DNA of 64,000 bases from Parapristionchus giblindavisi (Eukaryota; Nematoda; Chromadorea; Rhabditida; Diplogasteridae), in contig CALSFV010000314.1 in assembly GCA_943737045.1 (NCBI GenBank), positions 179,001-243,000 of the forward strand, written 5' to 3'. A program made the translations under genes and the position numbers. A model generated the notes under the pieces. The model was not told the DNA's origin, made no database searches, and worked only from the letters and a program-made list of their open reading frames with translations. Below, one piece after another: positions 1 to 10,900 of this stretch; positions within the stretch are counted from its first letter, which is position 1; each line of letters opens with the position of its first letter.

Positions 1-76
1 TCCTTTTGCCTTCCTTTTCTTGCCTTGGTACTAATTTATTTATTTATATTATAGAGGACGACGCAGAAAATAATAC

Positions 77-460
77 CTTGAGCAACCACCAGGCTCTCGC
101 CGCGAATAACATTCCGCCCGAGTGGCCTCTACCGTACACCACGACATTATCCTCCTGGAGTGGGCGAAATAGCAAGGCATACGGTATTTCTTGCTCACCT
201 TATTGATTCCAAGCAATTGTATGTACTTTTGGAAGAGCTCTGGAGGATATAGTGAAGCTCGTTCGTATCTTAAAAATATTGATTTATTTCCGCCAGTATT
301 CTCTGAGTACGCAACCATATAAAAATTATTAATTAAATATGAATTGCATTCTATAATTCGTTTAGATTTAATGAACACATTACTTTCCGGGATAAGAAGC
401 AATGTCAAGATTGAAGTGCTGTGCGGTATTCAAATGCTCCTTTACATAATCGAGATGAGG
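77..460 (-). pseudogene. Left copy of rhodanese gene, internal exons only (cut by window edge)
   Basis: Three exons read on the minus strand: 384-460, 199-268 and 77-154. They encode the first rhodanese domain from PHLDYVKEH through YERASLYPPELF to DNVVVYGRGHSGG, and every splice phase matches the complete gene at 15730-17.6 kb. The rest of the gene lies left of base 1. The upstream exon with the LDAAY motif is absent: homology to the complete gene stops a few bases beyond the 'catccgtaa' segment near 490, and AT-rich DNA plus the RING gene follow. This copy is therefore 5'-truncated, although the exons seen here are open. It could still be expressed from an unknown start, so calling it a pseudogene is inference. 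Confidence 0.7.
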
Positions 461-838
461 CTGAAGGTAGCCGATTTTGCGGTTCTGTTCATCCGTAAGT
501 AGATTTTTTTACCCCGTCCTACAATCCCTCCTTCCGTTTACGATGTTTCAACAGTGAATTTACAAATTGTAAGCATCATCAATAATAATAATTTTATAAA
601 GATATTGCATTTCAATAGTTTCAAAAACATTTATCATTACGTTAAAATATATTTACATTTATTAAAATCAACAGGACACAATTTACAAACTTTAAAAGTT
701 ATCATGAAAATACAAATACAAAAAAATCGATCAAACAAACATGCACTATTATATTCATTTTTAAAATGAAATAATTCACAGGAGCCAGTTTTAGAAACTC
801 AACGAGTGCTATGGAGCTCAAATTGAGTCTTTGGGTTA

Positions 839-3800
839 TCACTCGTGAATATCAATAGTGCTAGTGACTGCCCTCCTACAGAACGGACATGATACTTCTC
901 GTGCTTTCATAATGGTTCTGACACATTTTCTACAGGCCAGATGTCCACAGGGTGCGAACACCGTTCTCTTCGGCGGATTTTCGTTGAGGCAGATGCCGCA
1001 ATTACGAGTGAAGGACTCTGTGCTGCAAGAGATTTATTTCTTTATTTTGTCTGGCGATTGTGGAGCTGGATATGATTTAAAATATATACATACCTCACAA
1101 GATCATTATCATCACCATCATCATCATCATTAGGTGTATTGGATGGAGCCGCTTCATTCCGACGATCGCGTAGGATAACAAGAGTAGGAATCGCACCGGC
1201 ATATACTGAAAATTCCTGACTTTATCCAAAATTTTCATAAAATAAGGTTATAGAGCATTAATTGTAATTCTCTTTAAAAAAAAGAATTTTACACTGTCTT
1301 TAGTGTTCTTAAAGGCATACCCCGTGCAAATTTTACTCTCCGCTCTGACAATGATCTCTCGTAAACAAAGAAGTCGAGAGAGCGTTGCCAGAGCTCGGGG
1401 TGTGTCTTTAATAAAAAAAACTGTGAGCAGCCGGGTCAAAACCTGCTTGAGAAGATAATTATCATTGGTTTCATAGTCATATTTATTTTGTTAAATTAAA
1501 AAATAAACGGGGATAAGATACGATAAGATGAAAATTTACCAATGCGTTGCGGTGTAAAAATATTCCTTGTGGCGTTGATCCTCGCTCTTACTCTATCAAA
1601 AATTTCAGTCTGATCTGAAATTGTAGAATATATTATATACACGGAATATGTAATTTCAAGCCTACAAATTAAAATTCATAGAGACCAAGCATTAAATACC
1701 ATTCGAAATCACTCATTTATATTGTTATATATTTTATCTACGCCCGAGAGCGCAACGAGAATAATTTGAATATGTTGTGTTGTAACAGAATAAAAAAAAC
1801 CGGTAAACAGAATCTTTATGAATCTCTATCAACACAATTTTAAAATCTGGTGTCTAACTATGCCCATATGTGTGTCTCTGTAAATCATTCAGGTGAAATA
1901 CAACAGAATGTTCTAAAAGCCGTTAAAGACACTCGAAATAATTGTACTCTCCTCTAGAGCTCTCGGTCAACGCTCTCTGGTAGACAAAGAAAGCGAGAGA
2001 GTGTGGCCAGAGCGGAGAGCTTTAAATTAGCTCGGGTGTATCTTTAAGCAAGAATACTGGGAGGAGCCGGATCAAAACGTTTGATATGATAATAATCATT
2101 GGTTTCATTGTCATATTTATTTTGTTAAATTACAAAATAAACGGGGATAAGATACGATAAGATGAAAATTTACCAATGCGTTGCGGTGCAAAAATATTCG
2201 TAGTGGCGTTGGCCATCGCTCCTACTCTATCAACAACTTCAGTCTGATCTGAAATTTCAGAATACATTATATACACGGAATACGTAATTCCACAAATTAA
2301 AATTCATAGAGATCAATTAAAAATCATTCTAAATCATTCATCAATATTGTGGTGTAATAATAGTATCAAACATCTTCTTCAAAGCAATTTTCATATCTGG
2401 TGTTAACTAGTGGCTTTAATGCGACACTTACTAGATCTCAGTTCGAGCTTTATTGCAATTTCATAACTGATCCAGTATCGATACTGGAAGTCCGGCACAT
2501 ATTTATGAAGAACAAGTATATCTCCATCTGAAATCAATCAATTTTTTTTATAAAATTCACAACTTTGCGTTTTTGACAGAAACAGTATCACTACGTTAAT
2601 TTAGGATCTTTCAATCGTTCATACTTTCAAATGACATTTCATGTTCACTTACAAAATAAAGGTTGATACAAAAATTAAAATACTCACCGGTAACTTGTAA
2701 TCGATAATCTCTATTCGAAATTTCATTGTAAACCCTATTTTCGATCTCCACTCGTTTCCACCGTAAATCAGTTAAGGACACCATCCACAGATGGTTGGAG
2801 GCGAAACATAGAAGAAAGTCGTTTCGATAGAGAACGATGTTGGACATTCTAAAATATCCGTCGATTAGTCAAGCTATAATGCTAAAACATATAAATGTCT
2901 TGGAACTGCTTAAAGAATTCTCCATTGCAGTTCATATGGCAAACGTGTATTTCTAATATCCATTGAATTTATTCTGAGTGAGCGCATAGCTGGGTAAGCT
3001 CCTTGAAAGTTGATGCAGCTTAGCTAATAACTGGAACAAGGATGGGACATTTTTTAAACCCAATGGTTATAAAGGCAAAATTTTTTTATTGGCATTAAAG
3101 GTTTGAATATAAATGAATATTAAAAACACCCGAGATAATTTGAAAGGCTCGGCTCTAGCACTCTCTCTCACTTTATAAGTCTGCGAGAGAACGTTACCTG
3201 ACAATGAGGGGAGAGTTTTAAATTAGCATTCATTTAAGTGACAAGGTATTTTTACGATTTTTTTTGTTTTCTGTTGTATACATTGGAATAAAACGTACTT
3301 GTCCATCGATGGAAGATTAAATTGGGGATCGGGTCGAAGAATAAAAGTAGTTCCAGGTCCGTGGTCGCTTATTTCCAGAATGTGATTGCTGCTCAACTTT
3401 ATATTTCGGCCTAAATAGCTCAGTTCATTTAGTATATTTAGAAGAGTGTATTAATTGAAAAGTGATGATTATAGTAGATTTCGTGCCGTAACTATGAAAC
3501 TCCGCTAACAGGTTTGCCAACAAACGCCATTAGATGGGGAGTAGTAAACATACGCTTGTGGAATTTGTAAGACAATTGATTTTCGGTGAACGCGAACTGA
3601 CCCATGACATTGTAGATGAATAATAATAATAATAATAATAAAGTTTTTTTTCGCAAATTGGAAAGAGCAAAAACCTCCGTCGGAAGCAACTCGGTGTGAA
3701 CGACGAAGTGGATGGAAGTCTAATTGAGGCTGAAAATAGCAGAATATTTTTTATTTCACTCGTAATATTAATAAGAAACATTTAATTAGTTCAAGGATAA

Positions 3801-3887
3801 TATTTTTCAAAGCAAAAATATTACCTGATGGCGAATTCCACGACCTAAATCAACCGATTTTGAGTAGAGTTGACGAGCGGAGTACAT
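839..3887 (-). CDS. RING-finger protein, copy 1 (candidate E3 ubiquitin ligase)
   Basis: Nine minus-strand exons join in frame to about 337 residues: 3825-3887, 3602-3729, 3299-3418, 2688-2848, 2432-2527, 2174-2248, 1540-1614, 1094-1205 and 839-1022. The start ATG at 3887 follows a TTTTAG acceptor by one base, which suits trans-splicing. The last exon encodes a C-terminal C3HC4-type RING: CGIC, then PCGHLACRKC, then CPFCR, with TGA at 839. An acidic run (DDDD) lies just before it. The middle holds two tandem 25-residue repeats ending PQRI, one per 75-nt exon. RING domains bind E2 enzymes, so ubiquitin ligase activity is inferred; I do not recognise the N-terminal half. Exon 2 contains an (ATT)7 tract coding for isoleucines, and its donor is the least certain boundary. 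Confidence 0.8.
1309..1411. mobile_element. TTAA-flanked fold-back MITE (family A)
   Basis: This palindrome of about 100 bp opens with TTAA followed by AGGCATACCC and closes with GGTGTGTCT and TTAA. The stem contains CTCCGCTCTG on one side and its complement on the other. Roughly twenty copies of the family occur in this window (see findings). This one lies in an intron of RING copy 1. Confidence 0.75.
1540..2248 (-). repeat. Duplicated 75-nt coding exon (two units) in RING gene copy 1
   Basis: The two 75-nt exons at 2174-2248 and 1540-1614 are similar along their whole length and share flanking intron sequence. Both start and end in phase 1, so each adds exactly 25 residues. The units read (N/D)QTE(V/I)(V/F)DRV and end in IFxPQRI. 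Confidence 0.85.
1923..2047. mobile_element. Fold-back MITE family A
   Basis: A well-preserved copy bounded by TTAA on each side, with termini AGACACTCGA and TCGGGTGTATCT. The inner stem AAGAAAGCGAGAGAG pairs with its near-complement across a short loop. It lies in the intron between the two repeated 75-nt exons. Confidence 0.8.
3120..3237. mobile_element. Fold-back MITE family A, degenerate copy
   Basis: The left end AAACACCCGAG and the right part TTTAAATTAGC with a TTAA flank match family A, but the stem is decayed. A shorter, internally deleted version sits at the equivalent place in the second unit (about 11645-11735). Confidence 0.6.
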
Positions 3888-4079
3888 TCTAAAATCGATA
3901 TTTGCCTTATCAATAAAGTAGAGGGTAAAAAATATTGATTTATGAAAAAGGAACAAGAGTGGAAATGGGAATAATTGTGAATGTCCGTCTCTGGTGCGAT
4001 TTCGGACGAGGGACGGTTGGAGGGTTTTGGTACTTCAAAAGTTAGTCTCCACTTGATGAAGACATACAAGTCTGCGTCA

Positions 4080-5640
4080 AGAGAAAATGATAAATGCGCT
4101 TTGAGCTTTGAAAAAAAAACCTATTATCATACCCTCTTTCAAGATACCTGACGAGAGTTTTCAGTGATTTATTTATTATTGATTTTTTTACACACATTTA
4201 TTTTTTCAAGCTGAGCATGTCGAAAAATATATAAATACCAGAGGGGGTAGGGGCTGAGGGGAATAATGGTAGTTGGGATCGAAGGGAATCAATAGCGAGT
4301 ACGTGAAACGGACATATTTGGCGTTAAAATTAAAATAAAAGAAGAATAAATCATGAAATATATTAACTAAACTATTATCATATCTTTAGTCTGAATATAT
4401 GAGTTAGCTAGCAAGCACACTGTGTTAATGTAATGAATGAAGTGGAATGACTAATGAATACGACTGGGAGTATGCTCATAGGTCACAGCCATTGGGAACG
4501 TATCCATCCTTACTCATCCATCGTTAGCGATATGTCTTTATTAGGTGAGAAACGAGAGTATCAAGACGTATGCCCACTGGCATGAGTAACAACAGGGCCT
4601 TGAGAGAATCTCAATACTTCCTAATCGTAATAACAATAATATCCCAACCGAAACATTTTCCCTTCTAAAAATCAAAATTGAATGCAGATCACATTTGTGA
4701 AAATATGCAAACGTAATCTTTTTCTTACGTTTGCATACAATGTTTTTCAAAATTCTTCGTAATCAATTTGTCATCATGTCGTTTACGAATTCTGCGATCT
4801 AATGGTCTAAAACAATTATAAAGTACATTTACATTTTATTAATTTAAATATTGTTTTTCAATCGATTTGGGTCAGCGGGGTCGTGATTTGGGTTCTCCAA
4901 GGAGTCCGATTGTGCAACATCGACTGTGCAGTAGTCTTGTTCCTTTTCTCTTCTTATGAACATCACAAAGACCAACGGTATCTGATACAGTCTTTATGGT
5001 GGTTTGATCGAATAGAACGGAGATTCCATCGGTGGCAATGAAAATGACGTTCATGGTTGTCAGAAAGATTTGGAGAACCAATAACCATTCAAGTGTTTTA
5101 TTCTGATAATCACATTTTTCATTGCTTTTAAAATTGCCAAAAAAAACAAAAAAAGTGAAATATCATTGCTTCTGTTTGAGATAAATGTTTCACTACAATT
5201 AATCATGACCCTCAATCACATTCTCATTACTTAAAACATATTTTTATGACAGACATCGGTAAAAAGCGGAATTTCCAAAAATCTGGATTTTTTATGTCAC
5301 CAGCAACTCACATGGTCCATAGGGAACGCGTCTAAATATGAAAATATGCCACCAAATCAAGAGGCATAGCGCTAAAGATGAATAGACAAGTAAGGAAAGG
5401 TTCCCTGTGGCAGTGACATATCATCATGCATCTTGTCAAAGGGCGGAAAAGAGCAGGGTAAAATTATTGTTATCTCTGCTGGGTTGCCATGAGATTTACT
5501 TATATGTGGGAAGAAATGCATATAGTTACGGTTGATGAACAATCACAGAATAAATATCATACTGGCAAAGGGTTATGGGTACATAACTCAGTAGTAAACA
5601 AAAATTATATTTTCAATAAAAGGTTTTTATTCATGTTTAT
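4080..5640. other. Spacer between RING copy 1 and rhodanese copy A; no gene recognised
   Basis: AT-rich DNA whose only open frames are short. Most of it recurs in the second unit at about 12.75-15.65 kb, so it is part of the duplicated segment. A segment near 4880-5090, on minus an open frame of 69 codons, is repeated at about 14930-15120, but the frame is not kept between the copies, which argues against coding. An AATAAA-like signal for the rhodanese copy lies near 5615-5640 on the minus strand. Confidence 0.5.
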
Positions 5641-6154
5641 AGACTTTGAAGCATCATAATCTTTTGTATTATCCCTTTTCACTGATCAAAGAAGCGTTGC
5701 GCTTGGACACTTCGCGGAGACTGCCCTGCAAAGTTCAAAGATCAAGGTTCAAAGATCAAAAATCAAATATCAAAGATCAATGATCACTCTCACATTGAAC
5801 ATTCTCCATGGTAGTCCAGTCTTGTCTAGGGCGAGTCCGAGGAGACAAGCCTGTGTACCTCCATTACACGAAGTGATTGTGGCTGCTGATGGGATGAATC
5901 CAACCGATGACTGCAATTTGTCTTTTTATATATTATAATGTATCTTCAAAAGAAGTTTTACCGCTGAATAGAGCCATAATCAGAGACAAAAGTTCAAAGA
6001 TCAAACAATGTCACCAATAGTTCTCGTATTTCCTCTGGTCCTTTCATCTCTCCAGTGGTTTCCAGTAGAGCAGAGAGAGGGACGGATTTACTGCCCCGAA
6101 GACGAGCACCAGGGGCGCCTTAAAACAATTACTTATCAAATTGTTCAGTTCGTT

Positions 6155-6262
6155 TAAATGCTCGTTTAAGTCACACTTTTTGGCAACGCTCTCTCACTCA
6201 TGAAGAAAGCGAGAGAGCATTACTAACAGAGCGGAGAGTTTCAAATAAGCTCGGGGTTTTCC
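6155..6262. mobile_element. Fold-back MITE family A in rhodanese copy A intron
   Basis: Lies between the exons at 6295-6364 and 6015-6118. The left end is TTTAAGTCACAC, the stem carries GGCAACGCTCTCTC, and the right end has GAGCGGAGAGTTTCAAAT. The complete gene has its own copy at the same place (16208-16318), so insertion predates the duplication. Confidence 0.7.
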
Positions 6263-6924
6263 TTCTTTTTTTCAGGTGATATTAATATATTCACCATTAG
6301 GCGGGAATGCCAGTGGTTTTGTGCCACGAAACTCCTCATGCGGACGGCAATCCAAGAAGTTCACCTACATACATTGTATTCAGTTGATTTTAAAAAAGTC
6401 CTTCAAAGGGACATTTTTGGGTTTGATCGGTCGCGTTATCATATCTTACATAAGTAAAGCACAATGTAAAAGACCTGATCAAGTCTATCGAAGTGTTCTT
6501 TCTCTTCGAGTTCTTCATACGAAATAATCAAATCGGAACGAAGGGGCGATGCAGTCCAGTCACCTTTCTGAGTATTACAATTAACAAATACAGGTGAAAA
6601 GATGCCAATTTTATGATTTAATTTTTCAATTTTGAGATCTTTGCTGATCTGTTAACTGTATTTTTGAGTGATAGTCAAAGCGAATTTACAATTACCGTTG
6701 ATTGACGCAACAGACCTCTTGAACTTCATAAGATTCTATTCCGCTCGTAGTCTGCCCTCCATCTTTCTTCCATCGTTCGATTCCTCCTTCCAAGACGGAC
6801 ACATTCCTCATTCCATACATCTGTAACAGTCGTATTCTAAAATATATCATACAATAGAAAATCAATATTACATAATTTACAATGTGGTGTTCATTAGTTG
6901 CTAAAAAGACACGGAATCCGGATA

Positions 6925-7045
6925 GTGTTCAAAGGAAGCGTTACCTCTCTCGATGGTATCTTCATTGTGCACACTATTTCTCTGTTATCTAACAACGAGA
7001 GAGCATTACGCATAGAAGAGACCATCGAGAGAGGTTACACCCCAC
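6925..7045. mobile_element. Small palindromic insertion in an intron of rhodanese copy A
   Basis: Copy A has about 120 extra bases here compared with the intron at about 16945-16970, where 'ggatagtgt' is followed at once by 'ataaaaagtggtatt'. The insert is a hairpin with arms AACCTCTCTCGATGGT-like on one side and ACCATCGAGAGAGGTTAC on the other. Confidence 0.65.
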
Positions 7046-7913
7046 TTAAAAAGTGGTATTCCTTTTGCCTTCCTTTTCTTGCCTTGCTACAGGCCATAAT
7101 GGGGTAGAGGAATATTACTCGTGTCTTACAGAGAGAGACCCATAAAATAATACCTTGAGCAACCACCAGGCTCTCGCAGCGAATAACATTCCGCCCGAGT
7201 GGCCTCTACCGTACACCACGACATTGTCCTCCTGGAGTGAAATAGCAATGCATACGGTATTTCTTGCTCGCCTTATTGAAAAAGTAATTGTATGTACTTT
7301 TGGAAGAGGTCTGGAGGATATAGTGAAGCTCGTTCGTATCTCAAAAATATTGATTGATTTCCACTGGTTTTCTCTGAGTACACAACCATATTAAAATTTT
7401 AAATTTAACATGAATGACATTCTATAATTCATTTATATTTAATGTACACATTACTTTCCGGGATAAGAAGCAATGTCAAGATTGAAGTGCTGTGCGGTCA
7501 GCAAATGTTCCTTTACATAATCGAGATGAGGCTGAAGGTAGCCGATATTGCGGTTCTGTTCATCCGTAAGTAGATTTTTTTTACCCGTCCTCCAATCCCT
7601 CCTTCCGTTTACGATGTTTCAACAGTGAATTTACAAATTGTAAGCATCATAAATTGCATAATTTAATAAAGATATTGCATTTCAATAGTTTCAAAAACAT
7701 TTATCATTACTTTAAAATATATTTACATTTATTAAAATCAACAGGACACAATTTACAAATTTTAAAAGTTATTATGAAAATACAAATACAAAAAATCGAT
7801 CAAAGAAACATGCACTTTTTAAATCCATTTTTAAAATGAAATAAGGTTCTTTACTGGAGCCAGTTTTAGAAACTCTATGAGTATTATGGAGCTCAAATTG
7901 AGTCTTTTGGTTA

Positions 7914-10900
7914 TCACTCGTGAATATCAATAGTGCTAGTGACTACCCTCCTACAGAACGGACATGATACTTCTCGTGCTTTCATAATGGTTCTTGTACA
8001 TTTTCTACATGCCAGATGTCCACAGGGTGCGAACACCGTTCTCTTCGGCGGATTTTCGTTGAGGCAGATGCCGCAATTACGAGTGAAGGACTCGGAGCTG
8101 CAAGAGATTTATTTATTTATTTTGTCTGTCCGTTGTGGAGCTCGGCATAATTTAAAATATTTACCTGACAGCATCATCATCGTCATCATCATCATCATTA
8201 GGTGTATTGGATGGAGTCGCTTCATTCGTACGATCGCGTAGGATAACAAGAGTAGGAATCGCACCGGCATATACTGAAAATTCCTGACTTTATCCAAAAT
8301 TTTCATAAAATAAGGTTATAGAGCATTAATTGTAATTCTCTTTAAAAAAAAAGAATTTTACACTGTCTTTAGTGTTCTTAAAGGCATACCCCGTGCAAAT
8401 TTTACTCTCCGCTCTGACAATGATCTCTCTTAAACAAAGAAGTCGAGAGAGCGTTGCCAGAGCGGAGGCTAAATTTGCCTTTTTTTTGTCTTTAATCAAG
8501 AAAACTGTGAGCTGCCGGGTCAAAACCTGCTTGATAAGATAATTATCATTGGTTTCATTGTCATATTTATTTTGTAAAATTACAAAATAAACGGGGAAAG
8601 ATACGATAAGATGAAAATTTACCAATGCGTTGCGGTGTAAAAATATTCCTTGTGGTGTTGATCCTCGCTCTTACTCTATCAAAAATTTCAGTCTGATCTG
8701 AAATTGTAGAATATATTATATACACGGAATATGTAATTTCAAGCCTACAAATTAAAATTCATAGAGACCAAGCATTAAATACCATTCGAAATCACTCATT
8801 AATATTGTTATATATATTTTATCTACGCTCGAGAGCGCAACAAGAATAATTTGAATATGTTGTGTAGTAATAGAAAAAAAACCGGTAAACAGAATCTTTA
8901 TGAATCTCTATCAACACAATTTTAAAATCTGTTGCCTAACTATGCCCATATGTGTGTCTCTGTAAATCAGGTGAAATACAACAGAATGCTCTAAAAGCCG
9001 TTAAAGGTAGACTCCCCCGAATATTTTCGTGAACAAACTGTGAAGACAGAAAGTTAGCAAAAGTTATTCTACACACTGCACACTATATATTTTATGCTAA
9101 TTCAGCCTATTGATTGCTAGAATCATGAATGAATCATGCTTGCAATCGCAGGCAAAGGCGCGCTTTTTGAAAATAGGAAAGTTCGGCAATAGGATTCGAA
9201 CCAGCGACCATGCGCCATCTAGTCAGACATGATACCACTGCGCTAAGGGACTGATGATAGGTCACTCTATCCTCTTGCATATCAATTAATACTTGCATAA
9301 GTGAGATGTAAACGATTTACATGAACATTCGCGGGTCTCCACCTTTAAAAACACTCGAAAGAATTGTACTCTCCTCTAGAGCTCTCGGTCAACGCTCTCT
9401 GGTAGACAAAGAAAGCGAGAGAGTGTGGCCAGAGCGGAGAGCTTTAAATTAGCTCGGGTGTGCCTTTAAAGGGATCGGGAAACGAAAAACAATTTGATCT
9501 CATATAAAAGAGCTTGAAATTCTGTTTCGAAATATATACATCTTATATCATAAGGATTCTCTGGTAAGGAGAACGGCGCAGTTAAAAAACTACAGTCTGC
9601 TCCAGAGAGCGGGAGCCTTTTCCTAATTGCCACACCAACTCTTTGGATACGTCTTGAAATTGAATATTTTTACGATATTTCTATCCGCAGTGGGGAATTA
9701 TGAAGAATAAAACTCAATAATGGGCTTTTTTCAGATTTTCGATGGAGTTAGTATACTGTAGTTCGGAAACCTCGCCCGTGATGTGGATCAGGCTACAGTA
9801 ATCCAACTTCTTACCAGAGCGTCTTTTCAAACTTTCAAATACATATTTCTGAATAGTTCTTTGAGCTTATCAACATGAGATCAACTATTTTAACTATTTC
9901 GAGTCGAAATTTTTGGATGCCAGCTGCCTTTAAGCAAGAATACTGGGAGGAGCCGGATCAAAACGTTTGATATGATAATTATCATTGGTTTCATTGTCAT
10001 ATTTGTTTTATTAAATTACAAAATAAGCGGGGGATAAGATACGATAAGATGAAAATTTACCAATGCGTTGCGGTGCAAAAATATTCCTTGTGGCGTTAAT
10101 TCTCGCTCTTACTCTATCAAAAATTTCAGTCTGATCTGAAATTGTAGAATATATTATATGCACGGATAATGTAATTTCAAGCCTACAAATTAAAATTCAT
10201 AGAGACCAACCATTAAATACCATTCGAAGTCACTCATTAATATTGTTATATATATTTTATCTACGCTCGAGAGCGCAACAAGAATAATTTGAATATGTTG
10301 TGTAGTAATAGAAAAAAAAACCGGTAAACAGAATCTTTATGAATCTCTATCAACACAATTTTAAAATCTGTTGCCTAACTATGCCCATATGTGTGTCTCT
10401 GTAAATCATTCAGGTGAAATACAACAGAATGTTCTAAAAGCCGTTAAAGACACTCGAAATAATTGTACTCTCCTCTAGAGCTCTCGGTCAACGCGCTCTG
10501 GTAGACAAAGAAAGCGAGAGAGTGTGGCCAGAGCGGAGAGCTTTAAATTAGCTCGGGTGTATCTTTAAGCAAGAATACTGGGAGGAGCCGGATCAAAACG
10601 TTTGATATGATAATAATCATTGGTTTCATTGTCATATTTATTTTGTTAAATTACGAAATAAACGGGGATAAGATACGATAGGATGAAAATTTACCAATGC
10701 GCTGCGGTGCAAAAATATTCGTAGTGGCGTTGGTCATCGCTCCTACTCTATCAACAACTTCAGTCTGATCTGAAATTGTAGAATATATTATATACACGGA
10801 ATACGTAATTCAACAAATTAAAATTCATAGAGATCAATTAAAAATCATTCTAAATCATTCATCAATATTGTGGTGTAATAATAGTATCAAACATCTTCTT

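Larger units (their letters stand above)
5669..7531 (-). pseudogene. Rhodanese / mercaptopyruvate sulfurtransferase copy A, disabled
   Basis: Nine exons correspond one-to-one with the complete gene: 7455-7531, 7272-7339, 7154-7231, 6716-6820, 6475-6567, 6295-6364, 6015-6118, 5794-5910 and 5669-5725 (stop TAA at 5669). The C-terminal rhodanese domain keeps its cysteine loop SCNGGTQACLL. Three defects show. The first exon with LDAAY is missing. The second listed exon is 68 nt instead of 70, a 2-nt deletion that brings an in-frame TAA just before the splice site. The donor of that exon reads GCGAGC where the sister copies have GTGAGC or GTAAAC. The later exons are otherwise clean, so inactivation looks recent. 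A short protein from an internal start cannot be excluded. Confidence 0.8.
8623..10769 (-). repeat. Three tandem 75-nt coding exons in RING copy 2
   Basis: Exons at 10695-10769, 10061-10135 and 8623-8697 are each 75 nt, phase 1 at both ends. The middle and 3' units resemble each other most (both read DQTEIFDRVRARIN), so the extra unit arose by copying one exon with about 0.9 kb of intron. The duplicated introns carry matching family A MITEs. Confidence 0.8.

Noticed and set aside
3492..3781. 65- and 83-codon minus frames overlapping exon 2 of RING copy 1
   Set aside because: Only one frame joins in phase to the neighbouring exons; the others are shadows of that exon and the (ATT)n tract.
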